Below the pieces are notes generated by a model, which was not told where the DNA came from, did no database searches, and saw nothing but the letters and a program-made list of their open reading frames with translations. A program made the position numbers and the translations under genes. Of a stretch of 49,444 nt of DNA, positions 29,026 to 40,683 are shown piece after piece. Every line of letters begins with the position of its first letter. Within the stretch, counting starts at the first letter, position 1. Source of the DNA: Pseudomonadota bacterium (GTDB lineage: Bacteria; Myxococcota_A; Polyangia; Haliangiales; Haliangiaceae). The DNA lies in contig JAKSDA010000473.1 in the NCBI GenBank assembly GCA_022360315.1, positions 1-49,444 of the forward strand, read 5' to 3'.

Positions 29026-29258
29026 TTGACCATCTCCAGTCGACAGTGTGGATTCATTTGGCCTTCGGGGCAGACCTGTAAATCCCTGCGGTAGAGTAAG
29101 CGATCTACTGTCCCAGATGTGCCATATCCCGGCCCTGGCGCGACATGCATACCCGGCGAAAACAACGATCACATGCCGCCCGGTGCCGAGGTCATCGTTA
29201 CCGAGGGCATCCAGGCCATTGCAGCCTGGATTGGCCAACTCGCGCGAGAGCGGTCTGT

Positions 29259-29792
29259 TTATCCTCCGGCCAGCGCTTCTAGCCTGGCCTGGGCCTCGGT
29301 GAACTGTTTGTGCGAGCGATTGATGTACTCGTGGGCCTCGTCGATATAACCGTCAGCAGCGCACGACCACACCCGGTTCAGATAGCGCTCGGCCGCGGCA
29401 AAATGGCTCATCACATCGGCATAGGCGTGAATGCTGTAAACGTGGACAATGGACTCACGGGCGTCGACAAACGAGAGGATGTCGTCGCGAAACTCGTGGT
29501 CGATACGCTGGGGAAGATCGTAGACGTCGATCGAGTTTTTTTCACCGTCGAGTACAGCGAGATTGGAGACAATACGGCCCAGACTGGTTCTGAGCGCCTG
29601 TACGTTGGCCTCGGTGAGAGTTTCATCACTCGCTGCACGCTGAATCGCCAGCTGGACCATGCCAACGCCAGCCGCACCAAGCACCGCGAAGGAGCTGAAC
29701 CACCACCAATCGATGGACTCCTTGTCGAGTACCGCATATAGAGCACCGCCGATGAATCCGAGCGTGATGAGTACGAGTCCGAAAAAGTGCAT
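29259..29792 (-). CDS. small membrane protein with helical cytoplasmic domain
   Basis: Encodes 177 residues from ATG 29792, after GGAGCAGAG. Two N-terminal hydrophobic helices (FFGLVLITLGFIGGALYAVL and WWFSSFAVLGAAGVGMVQLA) are followed by about 125 mostly helical, charged residues with AAERYLNRVWSCAADGYIDE and HKQFTEAQARLEAL near the end, possibly a coiled coil. It starts 37 bases after the OPT transporter on the same strand, so it is probably expressed with it and may assist or regulate it. I do not recognise the family. Confidence 0.75.
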   Translation of the reverse strand: MHFFGLVLITLGFIGGALYAVLDKESIDWWWFSSFAVLGAAGVGMVQLAIQRAASDETLTEANVQALRTSLGRIVSNLAVLDGEKNSIDVYDLPQRIDHEFRDDILSFVDARESIVHVYSIHAYADVMSHFAAAERYLNRVWSCAADGYIDEAHEYINRSHKQFTEAQARLEALAGG

Positions 29793-29829
29793 TCGCTCTG
29801 CTCCGTGCTGTTCATCCAGTTGATCGAAA

Positions 29830-31566
<1,737 letters not shown>

Positions 31567-31836
31567 AAATCGTTCCCTCGCCGGTGCCGCATTCCTGCAC
31601 AACGGGACACCGAGCTCGGGACCGTACTCGCCCTCGCGGCCAGCCGCAAGCTCGAATGGCAGGTCGACCAGGGCCGGGCATTACTCGGTGGCTGCCGAGC
31701 AATCACAATGAATTTGTATTGTTTCTTGCGGTACGTGCCGGGACATCGGGAGATTCTACTGTCCGGGCGTTAAACATCCCGCGTCATTCCGGCAATAGAC
31801 TGGTGCGCGCGAGCCGAGTTTGATACACCCCCGATC

Positions 31837-32262
31837 ATGGTTCTGCACAGCTGGACAGCCCATCCGGCCAAACGGCGCCCGCGCGATCTCGTCCTGGTCG
31901 TGGCGGTCCTGCTCTTGACCATGGGAGCCGTGCTCGGCTCGGCAGAATCACTGGTTCTGACCGCTCTCAGTGCGGTGATCCTGACCACTTCGGTGGCCTC
32001 GTTTCTCCTCCCCACGCGCTATACGATCACCGATGTCGGCGTGTCCGAACGCCGACTGTGGCGGGTCAAAGCCCGCCATTTCCGCGATCTGCGCCGACTG
32101 CAGATCGGGTCGGGCGCGGCCCTCTTGTCGCCCTTTGCCCGAAAAAACTGGCTCGACCGCCACCGCGGCATGCTCATCATGTTCGACGGCACAGATCGCC
32201 AAACCGTGATCGACGTGCTGCGCGAACGCATGGGCCAGCTGGCCACCGACAGGGAGGGGTGA
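31837..32262 (+). CDS. membrane protein with PH-like C-terminal domain
   Basis: Encodes 141 residues. Two hydrophobic segments (LVLVVAVLLLTMGAVLGSA and LVLTALSAVILTTSVASFLL) are followed by YTITDVGVSERRLWRVKARHFRDLRRL, the strand pattern of bacterial PH-like domains, then FARKNWLDRHRGMLIMFDG and RQTVIDVLRERMG. It is separated by one base from the next gene and by 22 bases from the MutL-like gene beyond, making a tight operon. It is probably anchored in the inner membrane, facing the cytoplasm. Function unknown. Confidence 0.78.
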   Translation: MVLHSWTAHPAKRRPRDLVLVVAVLLLTMGAVLGSAESLVLTALSAVILTTSVASFLLPTRYTITDVGVSERRLWRVKARHFRDLRRLQIGSGAALLSPFARKNWLDRHRGMLIMFDGTDRQTVIDVLRERMGQLATDREG

Positions 32263-32263
32263 G

Positions 32264-32659
32264 GTGAACGGCGAGAAAAGCAAACCGCACAGAGCCGCGG
32301 ACCTGGCCGCCGATCAGCCGGACGTCCCGGCAAGCAATGCGAAGTGGCGTTCTCACCGAGCGCAGCGGCCGGACGATCCGGACGATGATCCGGACGATGA
32401 TGTGCTGTCTGACCGCGAGCGGGCCTTTCTCGATGAACTGGCCGATGGCATCGCCAGGCGACACCTGGCCGCTCCAGCCCTGCTCTTTCTCGAATCAGTC
32501 AAGCCCATGGGCTTTATAACCAGTCAACTCTTGTACTTCTTTCGCCCGATGGTCCAGCTCGTCTGGCCAGATCCGCACCGGTACGATCAACTCGCCGCAC
32601 TGCTCGAACGGCGCGGCGTGATCGAATTGCTGCTGCGGCGGCTGGAAGCACGTTACTGA
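32264..32659 (+). CDS. small hypothetical protein in the mutL-like operon
   Basis: Encodes 131 residues from GTG 32264, with AGGGAGGGG upstream; it starts one base after the stop of the preceding gene. The first 45 residues are polar and disordered, with Asp/Pro runs (DDPDDDPDDD). The rest is helical, with a hydrophobic stretch FITSQLLYFFRPMVQLVWP and a Leu/Arg-rich end ERRGVIELLLRRLEARY. I do not recognise the family. The tight spacing on both sides makes it likely to work with the membrane protein before it and the MutL-like ASKHA protein after it. Confidence 0.72.
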   Translation: MNGEKSKPHRAADLAADQPDVPASNAKWRSHRAQRPDDPDDDPDDDVLSDRERAFLDELADGIARRHLAAPALLFLESVKPMGFITSQLLYFFRPMVQLVWPDPHRYDQLAALLERRGVIELLLRRLEARY

Positions 32660-32681
32660 TCGCGCCGGGTCTGTCCATCTT

Positions 32682-34580
32682 ATGGCCGAAACTCACTCCG
32701 CAAACGGGTCTGCCACGAGCGCCGATCCTTCTATCGATCCGGCGTCCATTCGCTCGGTCCTGGCCACCGACTGCGGGTCGACCACGACCAAGGCCATCCT
32801 CATCGAAAAAAACCGGCGTGGAGAATATCGGCTGGTAACCCGCGGCGAGGCGCCGACCACGGTCGAGGCACCGGTCGAAGACGTGACCCGCGGCGTGCTC
32901 AACGCGATGCGCGAAGTGCAGGAGCTGCGCGGCCGCCAGCTGGTCGACGGCGAGCGCATTGTCACCCCCCAGGACAGCGACCGGGACAGCCAGGGCAACG
33001 GCACGGCCGAGGGTGCCCGAGGTGCAGATGTCTATCTGTCGACCTCGTCGGCAGGAGGCGGCCTGCAGATGATGGTCACCGGGGTGGTCAAGGAGATGAC
33101 CGCCGAATCCGCTGCCCGGGCAGCGCTGGGCGCAGGCGCGATCGTCATGGACGCGATCGCCACCAATGACCGGCGATTGCCCCACGAAAAAATCGAACGC
33201 ATACGGCATCTGCGGCCCGACATGATCCTCTTTGCCGGCGGTACCGACGGCGGTACGCGCAAACACGTCATCGCTCTGGCCGAACTCCTGGCCGCTGCCA
33301 GGCCCCGGCCGCGCCTGGGTACAGGCTTTGATCTGCCGGTGATCTACGCCGGCAATCGGGCACTCCGGGCCGAAATCGCCCACATGCTCGACGACAAGGT
33401 GGCACTGCAGTTCATAGCCAACGTCCGACCTGTGCTCGAACGAGAAAATCTCGGCCCGGCTCGCGACGCCATCCACGAGCTGTTCATGGAACACGTCATG
33501 GCGCAGGCACCGGGCTACGGCAAACTGATGACCTGGACCGACGCCCCCATCATGCCGACTCCGGGCGCGATGGGCCTCATCATCAAAGCACTGGCCGAAC
33601 GCGACGGTGTCGACGTGGTGGGAGTCGATATCGGCGGCGCCACGACCGACGTGTTCTCGGTGTTCCACGGGGTCTTCAACCGCACGGTTTCGGCCAATCT
33701 GGGCATGAGCTACTCGGTGTCCAACGTCCTGGCCGAGGCCGGAATCGAGAATATCCAGCGCTGGGTGCCCTTTGACCTCGACGAGGCCGATCTGCGCGAC
33801 CGTATCGGCAACAAAATGATCCGCCCGACCACCGTGCCGCACACCCTCGAAGAACTCAAAATCGAGCAGGCCATCGCGCGCGAGGCCCTGCGGCTGGCCT
33901 TCCTTCAGCACAAGCAATTCGCAGTCGAACTGCAGGGCGTGCAAAAAGAACGGACCATCTCCGACGCATTCGACCAGGCTGCGTCGAACACCCTGGTCGA
34001 CATGATGGCACTCGATCTGCTCGTCGGCTCGGGCGGCGTGCTGTCTCACGCGCCGCGGCGCAGCCAGAGCATGATGATGATGATCGACGCATTCCAAGTC
34101 GAGGGCGTGACCGAACTCGCGGTGGACTCGATCTTCATGATGCCGCACCTGGGCGTCCTGTCCACTGTACACCCGGAGGCTGCCACCGAGGTATTCGAAA
34201 AGGATTGCCTGATCCGGCTGGGTACCTGCGTGGCCCCGATCGGCCCGGTCCGCAGGGCCAGCAAGCTGGCCTCGTTGCTCGACATCGAGCTGACCCTGCC
34301 GAGCGGCAAAAACATCCGCGAAACCCTGGTCCCGGGCGCTCTTTGCCGTATCGATGTCGGCCCGGGCCAAACCGCCAGGGCGCGTCTCACCCCGGCCAGG
34401 CGATTCGACGTCGGTGCCGGACCGGGCCTGCCGGTCGAGACCGAATTGCGCGGCGGCGCCTGTGGTCTGGTCTTCGACGGCCGCGGCCGGCCGCTGCCGC
34501 TACCCGAGCAGGCCGCCGCCCGAATGACTCTGTCCCGGCAATGGAGCGAGGAGATGGAGCTCTATCCAGCCACTTCATGA
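32682..34580 (+). CDS. glutamate mutase-associated MutL/GlmL-like protein (ASKHA fold)
   Basis: Encodes 632 residues. The N-terminus has the sugar-kinase/Hsp70-type phosphate motif ATDCGSTTTKAILIEK. The middle has STSSAGGGLQMMVTGV, DMILFAGGTDGGT and VVGVDIGGATTDVFSV, the second phosphate motif typical of GlmL/MutL. Family members are predicted ATPases that maintain AdoCbl-dependent glutamate mutase. No mutase subunit gene (glmS/glmE) is in this window. With the PduO adenosyltransferase at 18 kb this hints at AdoCbl use, but the real client is unknown. Third gene of the operon starting at 31837. Confidence 0.85.
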   Translation: MAETHSANGSATSADPSIDPASIRSVLATDCGSTTTKAILIEKNRRGEYRLVTRGEAPTTVEAPVEDVTRGVLNAMREVQELRGRQLVDGERIVTPQDSDRDSQGNGTAEGARGADVYLSTSSAGGGLQMMVTGVVKEMTAESAARAALGAGAIVMDAIATNDRRLPHEKIERIRHLRPDMILFAGGTDGGTRKHVIALAELLAAARPRPRLGTGFDLPVIYAGNRALRAEIAHMLDDKVALQFIANVRPVLERENLGPARDAIHELFMEHVMAQAPGYGKLMTWTDAPIMPTPGAMGLIIKALAERDGVDVVGVDIGGATTDVFSVFHGVFNRTVSANLGMSYSVSNVLAEAGIENIQRWVPFDLDEADLRDRIGNKMIRPTTVPHTLEELKIEQAIAREALRLAFLQHKQFAVELQGVQKERTISDAFDQAASNTLVDMMALDLLVGSGGVLSHAPRRSQSMMMMIDAFQVEGVTELAVDSIFMMPHLGVLSTVHPEAATEVFEKDCLIRLGTCVAPIGPVRRASKLASLLDIELTLPSGKNIRETLVPGALCRIDVGPGQTARARLTPARRFDVGAGPGLPVETELRGGACGLVFDGRGRPLPLPEQAAARMTLSRQWSEEMELYPATS

Positions 34581-34616
34581 TCGAGTAACCCGACTCCATA
34601 CGTCCGGCACCCGGAT

Positions 34617-35507
<891 letters not shown>

Positions 35508-35613
35508 AGAAATATTACCAAGAATTAGGCAATGTTTGTCTCAAATCCACTCCCCAACAGCAACAGTGAGTTGTTGTGAAGGATGTTGTACGAAGTTTGC
35601 CTACCTTGTTCCA

Positions 35614-36147
35614 CTATTTTGCTCCACCATCTTGCTCCTGGCACAGAAGTTGGTCATCGCTGGCCTGACGACACAAGAATGCCTCTACTAAACGGTAACC
35701 GCCACGACGAAATCGATACTCTTGAAGGAGCACACGACCTCCGCTGGTAAGGCGCCACCAACCGCGCAATCCGTAAAAGCCGTCCTCGCCGCGCGGTCTG
35801 ATACGCTGTATGCCAACGGCAGACACAGTACCCAGGTAGCGGTGGCAATCGCCCTCTGCACGATACAGGTTCCAGTGGCAATTTCCTTCGGACGTGCAGA
35901 GTGTTCGATCGGCCACGACGAGTTCGTCCGCACCATCTCCATCGAGATCGCGATCGGCGCGCCACGGTGATGGGCGATCGCCCATCACCCCCTCCTTGCC
36001 CGGATCGGCACAATCACCCGGGTGTACGTTGCCCTGAATCGGTGGTAATGGCCGCGCCGGTGGTGATCCCACGATGCGTTTGCGCCCGCATGACCCCACA
36101 ACGAGGACAGACAGAACAAGAGCCAGGGCTACGCGGTTACCCTTCAT
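35614..36147 (-). CDS. predicted lipoprotein with an FG-GAP/EF-hand-like calcium loop
   Basis: Encodes 177 residues from ATG 36147 (MKGNRVALALVLSVLVVGSC), a lipoprotein signal with Cys 20; an ATG at 36219 would add a 24-residue extension without signal character. The mature part contains DRDLDGDGADELVVAD, a DxDxDG calcium-binding loop like those of FG-GAP beta-propeller repeats, followed by several Cys (CTSEGNCHW, GDCHRY). Only one such loop is present, so this is a short domain rather than a full propeller. It lies about 100 bases from the FHA-GGDEF gene on the same strand. Function unknown. Confidence 0.7.
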   Translation of the reverse strand: MKGNRVALALVLSVLVVGSCGRKRIVGSPPARPLPPIQGNVHPGDCADPGKEGVMGDRPSPWRADRDLDGDGADELVVADRTLCTSEGNCHWNLYRAEGDCHRYLGTVSAVGIQRIRPRGEDGFYGLRGWWRLTSGGRVLLQEYRFRRGGYRLVEAFLCRQASDDQLLCQEQDGGAK

Positions 36148-36636
36148 GACAAAACACGTACTGCGGATCGATAAAAATGTCCGGGACAAACGGTCAAAAT
36201 ATCTGGCCCAACGAGCCACATCTCACGGTCGGCCGAGACGCCGGTCGGATGTCCGGCAAAAAAAACCAGGCACAATTCATACCGCGCCGGGCCGCCGGGC
36301 GGCCAACTATTCGATCGAGTCGATCGAGGTCGGCTCCGGTAATTCCAGCCGAACCAATTTTCCTACCATGGGCTGGTGAACTCCGGCCGAATCGAGCTGG
36401 CCAGCTGCTTCCATACGTTCGATGAATGCGGTGAAATACAGCTCGTCCAGCAATGGCAACGAACTATCCCGCGCTCCAATCGGGCGCTCGCATGGCAAGC
36501 ATCGAATGCGGACGCAACAGTGCCCGGACAAACCCACCAGAGATCGATGCGGCCATTTTTTTGCGTTTGTCACTTCCATCTACGACAATGTAGTCACAAG
36601 GAGTACAAACCAAGCTGACGAGGTGATGCGGAAACG
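36148..36636. other. about 490 bp without a confident gene
   Basis: A minus-strand frame at 36307-36579 (90 codons) has a plausible C-terminal half (LPLLDELYFTAFIERMEAAG, then KLVRLELPEPTSIDSIE) but no start context and an odd N-terminus, so it may be the end of a broken gene. Overlapping plus-strand frames look like shadows. The far end probably carries the promoter of the transpeptidase gene. Confidence 0.4.
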
Positions 36637-37896
36637 ATGAACACGCGCGTCCTGCTTTTGGCACCGGGAACACTCATCGTCGTGGCGATAGCGGCAGTGT
36701 TTCATCTCGAGCGACCATCGGCAGCGAGTCCACACCCGATGGGGATTCCTCCTCTCGAGGTTCGGAGTGCAACGCACCCACTCCGCAGAGTCTCGCAGCT
36801 TTCCGGCGATGCCGGCCTGCGCGGTGCAATGGACGTCGCCTTGGCCAAGCTCGACGGCGATCGCTATGTCGTGCCCCTGGGCAGAGTTACGTCACTCGCT
36901 GTCCCGTCACTGTCCACCGGCGGGGTCGCCACCTTGACGTTGGTTCCCAAACTGCAGCGAGCCGCTGAAGCGGTGCTCGAGCGGGCGAGGGCCCATCGAG
37001 GCGCAGTTGTCGTCATGGCGCTCGATGGCAGCATCCTGGCCCTGGCCGGCCGTGACGGCAAAAGGCGCGATCCTGGCCTGGCCACCCGGGTGTGGGCGCC
37101 GGCCGCCTCGATCTTTAAACTGGTCACTGCGGCTGCGCTGATCGACGCCGGTGTGCGGCCGGACCAGCCGGTCTGCTATCATGGCGGCCTGCGCTCGATC
37201 GAAGCCAGTAATCTGGCTAATGATCCAGTGCGTGACCGTCGCTGTGGCGATCTGGCCCACGCCATTTCGCGGTCGCAGAACGCGATCATCGCCAAGCTGG
37301 TCCACCGTCACCTCGACCCCGATCAGCTGCGCAGCGCGGCTCTGGCCTTTGGTTTTGGAAGAGCTGCCGAGTCGGCGCTATCCACCGAGCTGGGCCGGGC
37401 CACGATTCCCGACGGCGACCTGGCCCTTGCCCGGGTGTCGGCCGGGTTCTGGCAAACCGAGCTGTCGCCGCTTGGCGGCGCTGTGGTCGCGAGCACAGTT
37501 GCGTCGGGTGGTCTGGCTGTGATCCCCCGTATTGTGTCTGCCATCGCCGATGAAACCGCCCGCATACCGGTCCATCCGAGACCCTTTCGCCGGGTGGTGC
37601 CCGAGCACGTGGCGCGTGACCTGGCGCATATGATGATCGACACCACCCGGCGGGGCACGGCGCGCAAGGGATTTCGCGATCGCAAGGGCCGTGAGTTTTT
37701 GCCCGGAGTGGCGGTTGCCGGCAAAACCGGCTCGCTGGCAGTGCGCTCGCCGCGCTATGTCGATTACTCGTGGTTTGTCGGGTTTGCCCCGGCAGATGAC
37801 CCGAGAGTTGTCATCTCGGTGCTTCTGGGCAACCCCGCACGCTGGCATCTCAAGGCGCACACGGCTGCGCGCATTGTGCTGCAACAGGCGATGTGA
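36637..37896 (+). CDS. penicillin-binding protein-like D,D-transpeptidase
   Basis: Encodes 419 residues. A hydrophobic N-terminal segment (VLLLAPGTLIVVAIAAVFHL) anchors it in the inner membrane with the bulk in the periplasm. The transpeptidase triad is complete: SxxK in APAASIFKLVTA, SxN in ISRSQNAIIAKL and KTG in VAVAGKTGSLAV, with YSWFVGFAP after it as in class B PBPs. The region before the catalytic domain is short, so this is a small, single-domain member without the usual pedestal. It probably cross-links or trims peptidoglycan. No division or shape genes are adjacent. Confidence 0.9.
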   Translation: MNTRVLLLAPGTLIVVAIAAVFHLERPSAASPHPMGIPPLEVRSATHPLRRVSQLSGDAGLRGAMDVALAKLDGDRYVVPLGRVTSLAVPSLSTGGVATLTLVPKLQRAAEAVLERARAHRGAVVVMALDGSILALAGRDGKRRDPGLATRVWAPAASIFKLVTAAALIDAGVRPDQPVCYHGGLRSIEASNLANDPVRDRRCGDLAHAISRSQNAIIAKLVHRHLDPDQLRSAALAFGFGRAAESALSTELGRATIPDGDLALARVSAGFWQTELSPLGGAVVASTVASGGLAVIPRIVSAIADETARIPVHPRPFRRVVPEHVARDLAHMMIDTTRRGTARKGFRDRKGREFLPGVAVAGKTGSLAVRSPRYVDYSWFVGFAPADDPRVVISVLLGNPARWHLKAHTAARIVLQQAM

Positions 37897-37920
37897 TCCG
37901 CGCTGCGGTAGTTACTACAC

Positions 37921-37984
37921 ACGATCACGTTGGAAACCCTAAAAAGTGATCGTGATCGCCCGACCGCTTGGCGTTCGGGCGATC
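37921..37984. terminator. two adjacent perfect inverted repeats
   Basis: First stem ACGATCAC (37921-37928) with GTGATCGT (37946-37953); second stem GATCGCCCGA (37954-37963) with TCGGGCGATC (37975-37984). The hairpins abut and share the GATCG motif, so alternative pairings are possible. They sit just after the transpeptidase stop and may terminate its transcript. Confidence 0.55.
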
Positions 37985-38315
37985 ATGTCTGGGCAAGGCC
38001 CCCGGACGGCCGAACTCCCGGCCGGCTCGGCCGTTGGCCTCGCAACAGAAACACCTCGTTTGATCCACAACCAATGTGTTGCTGTTTAGCCTGCAGGTGC
38101 AGCTGTGCGAAGTATCGCAGATGCGATGCCGGACCAGCCCGAAGCTCTCGCCACAGCGCTGCTTTTTCGGGTGAAGATGAAGCCTATTGGAGTGGTTTCG
38201 TCTATTCTCGGGCAGTGGTCCTGTGCTCTGGTCTCGTTCGCCTGGCTGGAGCCGGATTTCGTTCAAAGATCGATACTCCTCAATACGCCCAGCTTCCGCC
38301 CAAAGGACCAACCTC

Positions 38316-39503
38316 ATGTCGAATCGGCTACGCAATGCAGCTCTCGTCTTATTCCTGGCCATACCTGCCCATGCGTTGGCCCAGACAGCGGCAAGTGATC
38401 GGGCCGCCGAGCTCAACGACGAGGGCAAGAGGCTCTGGCTCGAAGAGAAGGACCTGGAGACCGCGACAGAAAAGTTTCGCCAGGCAACTGCGCTGAGCCC
38501 AAAAGCGCAGTATGTCTTCAATCTGTGCTACGCTCTGCACCAACTCGGCAAGTATCGCGAGGCGCGCACCGAGTGCGAAAAAATCGATAGCGCCCAGGGA
38601 AGCGACGATCGGCTGCGCGAAAAGGCCGCACTGGTACTCGAGGATCTGGACCAAAAGCTGGCCAACGCGCCTGCAGTATCAGACCCGTACGGCGATGAAT
38701 CCAATGCTGGCGGGACCGATACTGGCGGGACCGATACTGGCGGGACCGATACTGGCGGGACCGACACTGGCGGGACCGACACTGGCGGGACCGACACTGG
38801 CGGAACCATCGGCACGCGACCTGGCGGAGGCGAGCCTGTATCTACTGGTGAGCCGGGCGGAGGCCCGGGAAGTCAGGGGGGAGCGGGTCCCGGGCCGAAG
38901 CCGATTCCGGGCCTGTACCAACCGGCCAAAATTCCAGATGACTACAGCTGGGCCATTGGAATGGATCTGGGATTTCACGGCAGCAATATCGGCGATCCGG
39001 ACATACACAACGGAGCTGGCGTCGCGGTCACCGGCTACATGAACTTCATGTTGCTGGCCATGCAGCGAATAGGAATCCAGATTTATATCACGTATCGCGA
39101 CGTGGGTATCGAGGACGAGTTTTCCACCGCCGACGACATCACGATTCTCGACCTGGGCGGGGCCCTGTACAAGCACATCAAACGCAATCGATTCTACATG
39201 ACCCCTCTGGTCGGTGCTCATGTCGCGGTCATGCAGCGGGAAGACTCGCTCGACGAAGAAGCTGCTGCGTCGCTCGGATTGCGCACGGATCTTTCGTTTT
39301 CCTGGCTCTTTGGTCCGGGCCGGCGCCATGTTCTCAGCGTCACGCCCGGCTTCAACTTCTACCTGCCGGCCAATGGCGGCGAAGGCAGATTCGTCGAAGA
39401 CAACCGCCTGGACGAAACCAGTGTCAGCTTTTCGGTGAGATTGGGGTATACGCTGCGCTTTACCACACCGTTTGGCCACAGCTCACTGCTCACTCTGGAA
39501 TGA
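38316..39503 (+). CDS. secreted TPR / outer-membrane beta-barrel protein with Gly-Thr-Asp repeats
   Basis: Encodes 395 residues from ATG 38316 (AAAGGACC upstream), which opens a signal peptide cleaved after AHALA. Residues about 25-115 are TPR-like helices (AELNDEGKRLWLEEKDLETA, YVFNLCYALHQLGKYREA). Next comes a tandem array of TGGTD units encoded by 15-bp repeats and a Gly/Pro-rich linker. The C-terminal 200 residues are a predicted beta-barrel (WAIGMDLGFHGSNIG, LLAMQRIGIQIYITYRDVGI, VSFSVRLGYTLRF). Such TPR-barrel proteins are common in myxobacteria. It probably spans the outer membrane. Array length could vary by slippage. Confidence 0.82.
   Translation: MSNRLRNAALVLFLAIPAHALAQTAASDRAAELNDEGKRLWLEEKDLETATEKFRQATALSPKAQYVFNLCYALHQLGKYREARTECEKIDSAQGSDDRLREKAALVLEDLDQKLANAPAVSDPYGDESNAGGTDTGGTDTGGTDTGGTDTGGTDTGGTDTGGTIGTRPGGGEPVSTGEPGGGPGSQGGAGPGPKPIPGLYQPAKIPDDYSWAIGMDLGFHGSNIGDPDIHNGAGVAVTGYMNFMLLAMQRIGIQIYITYRDVGIEDEFSTADDITILDLGGALYKHIKRNRFYMTPLVGAHVAVMQREDSLDEEAAASLGLRTDLSFSWLFGPGRRHVLSVTPGFNFYLPANGGEGRFVEDNRLDETSVSFSVRLGYTLRFTTPFGHSSLLTLE
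38706..38806 (+). repeat. 15-bp tandem repeat inside the TPR-barrel gene
   Basis: Six full units plus a partial one of ACTGGCGGGACCGAY, the first beginning with G, all in frame and coding for TGGTD. Units 1-3 end GAT and units 4-6 end GAC, so the array grew from nearly identical copies and is a likely site of length variation. Confidence 0.95.
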
Positions 39504-39554
39504 TCGCCCGGCCGGACATCCAGCGCAGTATCGCGCTGCGATGCACGGAGCTAT

Positions 39555-40484
39555 TCAATTTGTCCGTATTCCCTGGCGGACGAGTTGAGCGGAGCGGCGG
39601 CGTGCGGTCAACGCCCAGGAATGGGTGGGATGGGTGCTGGCAAACTTATCGTACTCGGTCCGGGCGCGTTCAAACTCGCCGAGCTTGTCGAGCGCCGAAG
39701 CGAGATAATAGCGAGCGTCCACAACACCTGATTGATCGACTCGGCCTGCGATCGACAGCTCGAGTTGGCGCGCCGCGTTGCCAAAGTCGGCTTTTTTGAA
39801 GAAGGCCATACCCAGGTAGTAGCGCATTTGTGCCGCACGGGGCCCTTCGTCTTCGTAGGCCAGTGCAGTGTGCAACTCGGTCGCGGCCCTGTCGTACTCA
39901 CCAGCTCGATAGGCCGCCACACCGCTCAAATAGCCCGCATCAACGAGCGCAGCGCGAGCTGATTTGACTCCGTTGGCAAAGAGTTCCCGCTCGGTTGGAG
40001 TGAGTGGTTGCTGCTCGATTTCGGAATACTGGGCGATGGCCTCGGCGCGGCGATCGTCGCGCAAGAGCTGGTAGTACTCGAGGACTCGCTTCTCCGCTGC
40101 AGCACGCCTGGCGATCTGATCCTGCAGGGTGCGGGTCTGTGTCTGGGCGGAATCGCGCTGTTCGGCCACCCGGTCCCGGGCAGCCACCAAATCGCCGACC
40201 CGAGCGCTGTACAGCATAAAAAAACCACTGCCGAGCAGTATTGTGAACAGCGTGTAGGCGACGAACGAATTGAGATTGATCCAGCGCTCGCGGCTCTTCT
40301 GGCTGGCCAGCACCTTGCCCAGCGACTCGGCCAGACCGGTCACAGCGGTATGGGTCCGCCGGATCAATATTCCTTGCTCGTCCAGGCGTGTGCTGAGCAG
40401 CTGGATCTGATCTTTCAGCGTATCGAGTTCATTCTCATCTTGCCGACTCACCAAACGGGGGGATAGCGCGTTTTCCCCCGTCAA
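39555..40484 (-). CDS. membrane-anchored coiled-coil/TPR protein
   Basis: Encodes 309 residues. An N-terminal cytoplasmic coiled coil (ENELDTLKDQIQLLSTRLDE) leads to one membrane helix at about 75-93 (FVAYTLFTILLGSGFFMLY), then a second coiled coil (RVGDLVAARDRVAEQRDSAQ) and TPR-like repeats such as YLSGVAAYRAGEYDRAATEL, MRYYLGMAFFKKADFGNAAR and YYLASALDKLGEFERARTEY. It is probably a scaffold facing the periplasm. It converges with the TPR-barrel gene 51 bases away; a shared role is possible but not shown. Confidence 0.82.
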   Translation of the reverse strand: MTGENALSPRLVSRQDENELDTLKDQIQLLSTRLDEQGILIRRTHTAVTGLAESLGKVLASQKSRERWINLNSFVAYTLFTILLGSGFFMLYSARVGDLVAARDRVAEQRDSAQTQTRTLQDQIARRAAAEKRVLEYYQLLRDDRRAEAIAQYSEIEQQPLTPTERELFANGVKSARAALVDAGYLSGVAAYRAGEYDRAATELHTALAYEDEGPRAAQMRYYLGMAFFKKADFGNAARQLELSIAGRVDQSGVVDARYYLASALDKLGEFERARTEYDKFASTHPTHSWALTARRRSAQLVRQGIRTN

Positions 40485-40683
40485 TCAAGTCGTCTCCGGG
40501 TGGGTCTGCGCTCTCTACCAGACACCGTCGACTCTGCGAGCGCGGAACAAAAGCGATCCAAGAAGAACTCCACGATACAGCGCCTCGTCCGGTGCGAGAA
40601 GGTGGCACTTGTGGTCCCGATCTATGACTGCTAAAGTGGCGCTGCGGCGTACTATGCCGCTAATCTCAGATGGTTTTCTATTC

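Noticed and set aside
32514..34370. 618-aa minus-strand ORF over the MutL-like gene
   Set aside because: Antisense shadow; the plus frame has the ASKHA motifs.
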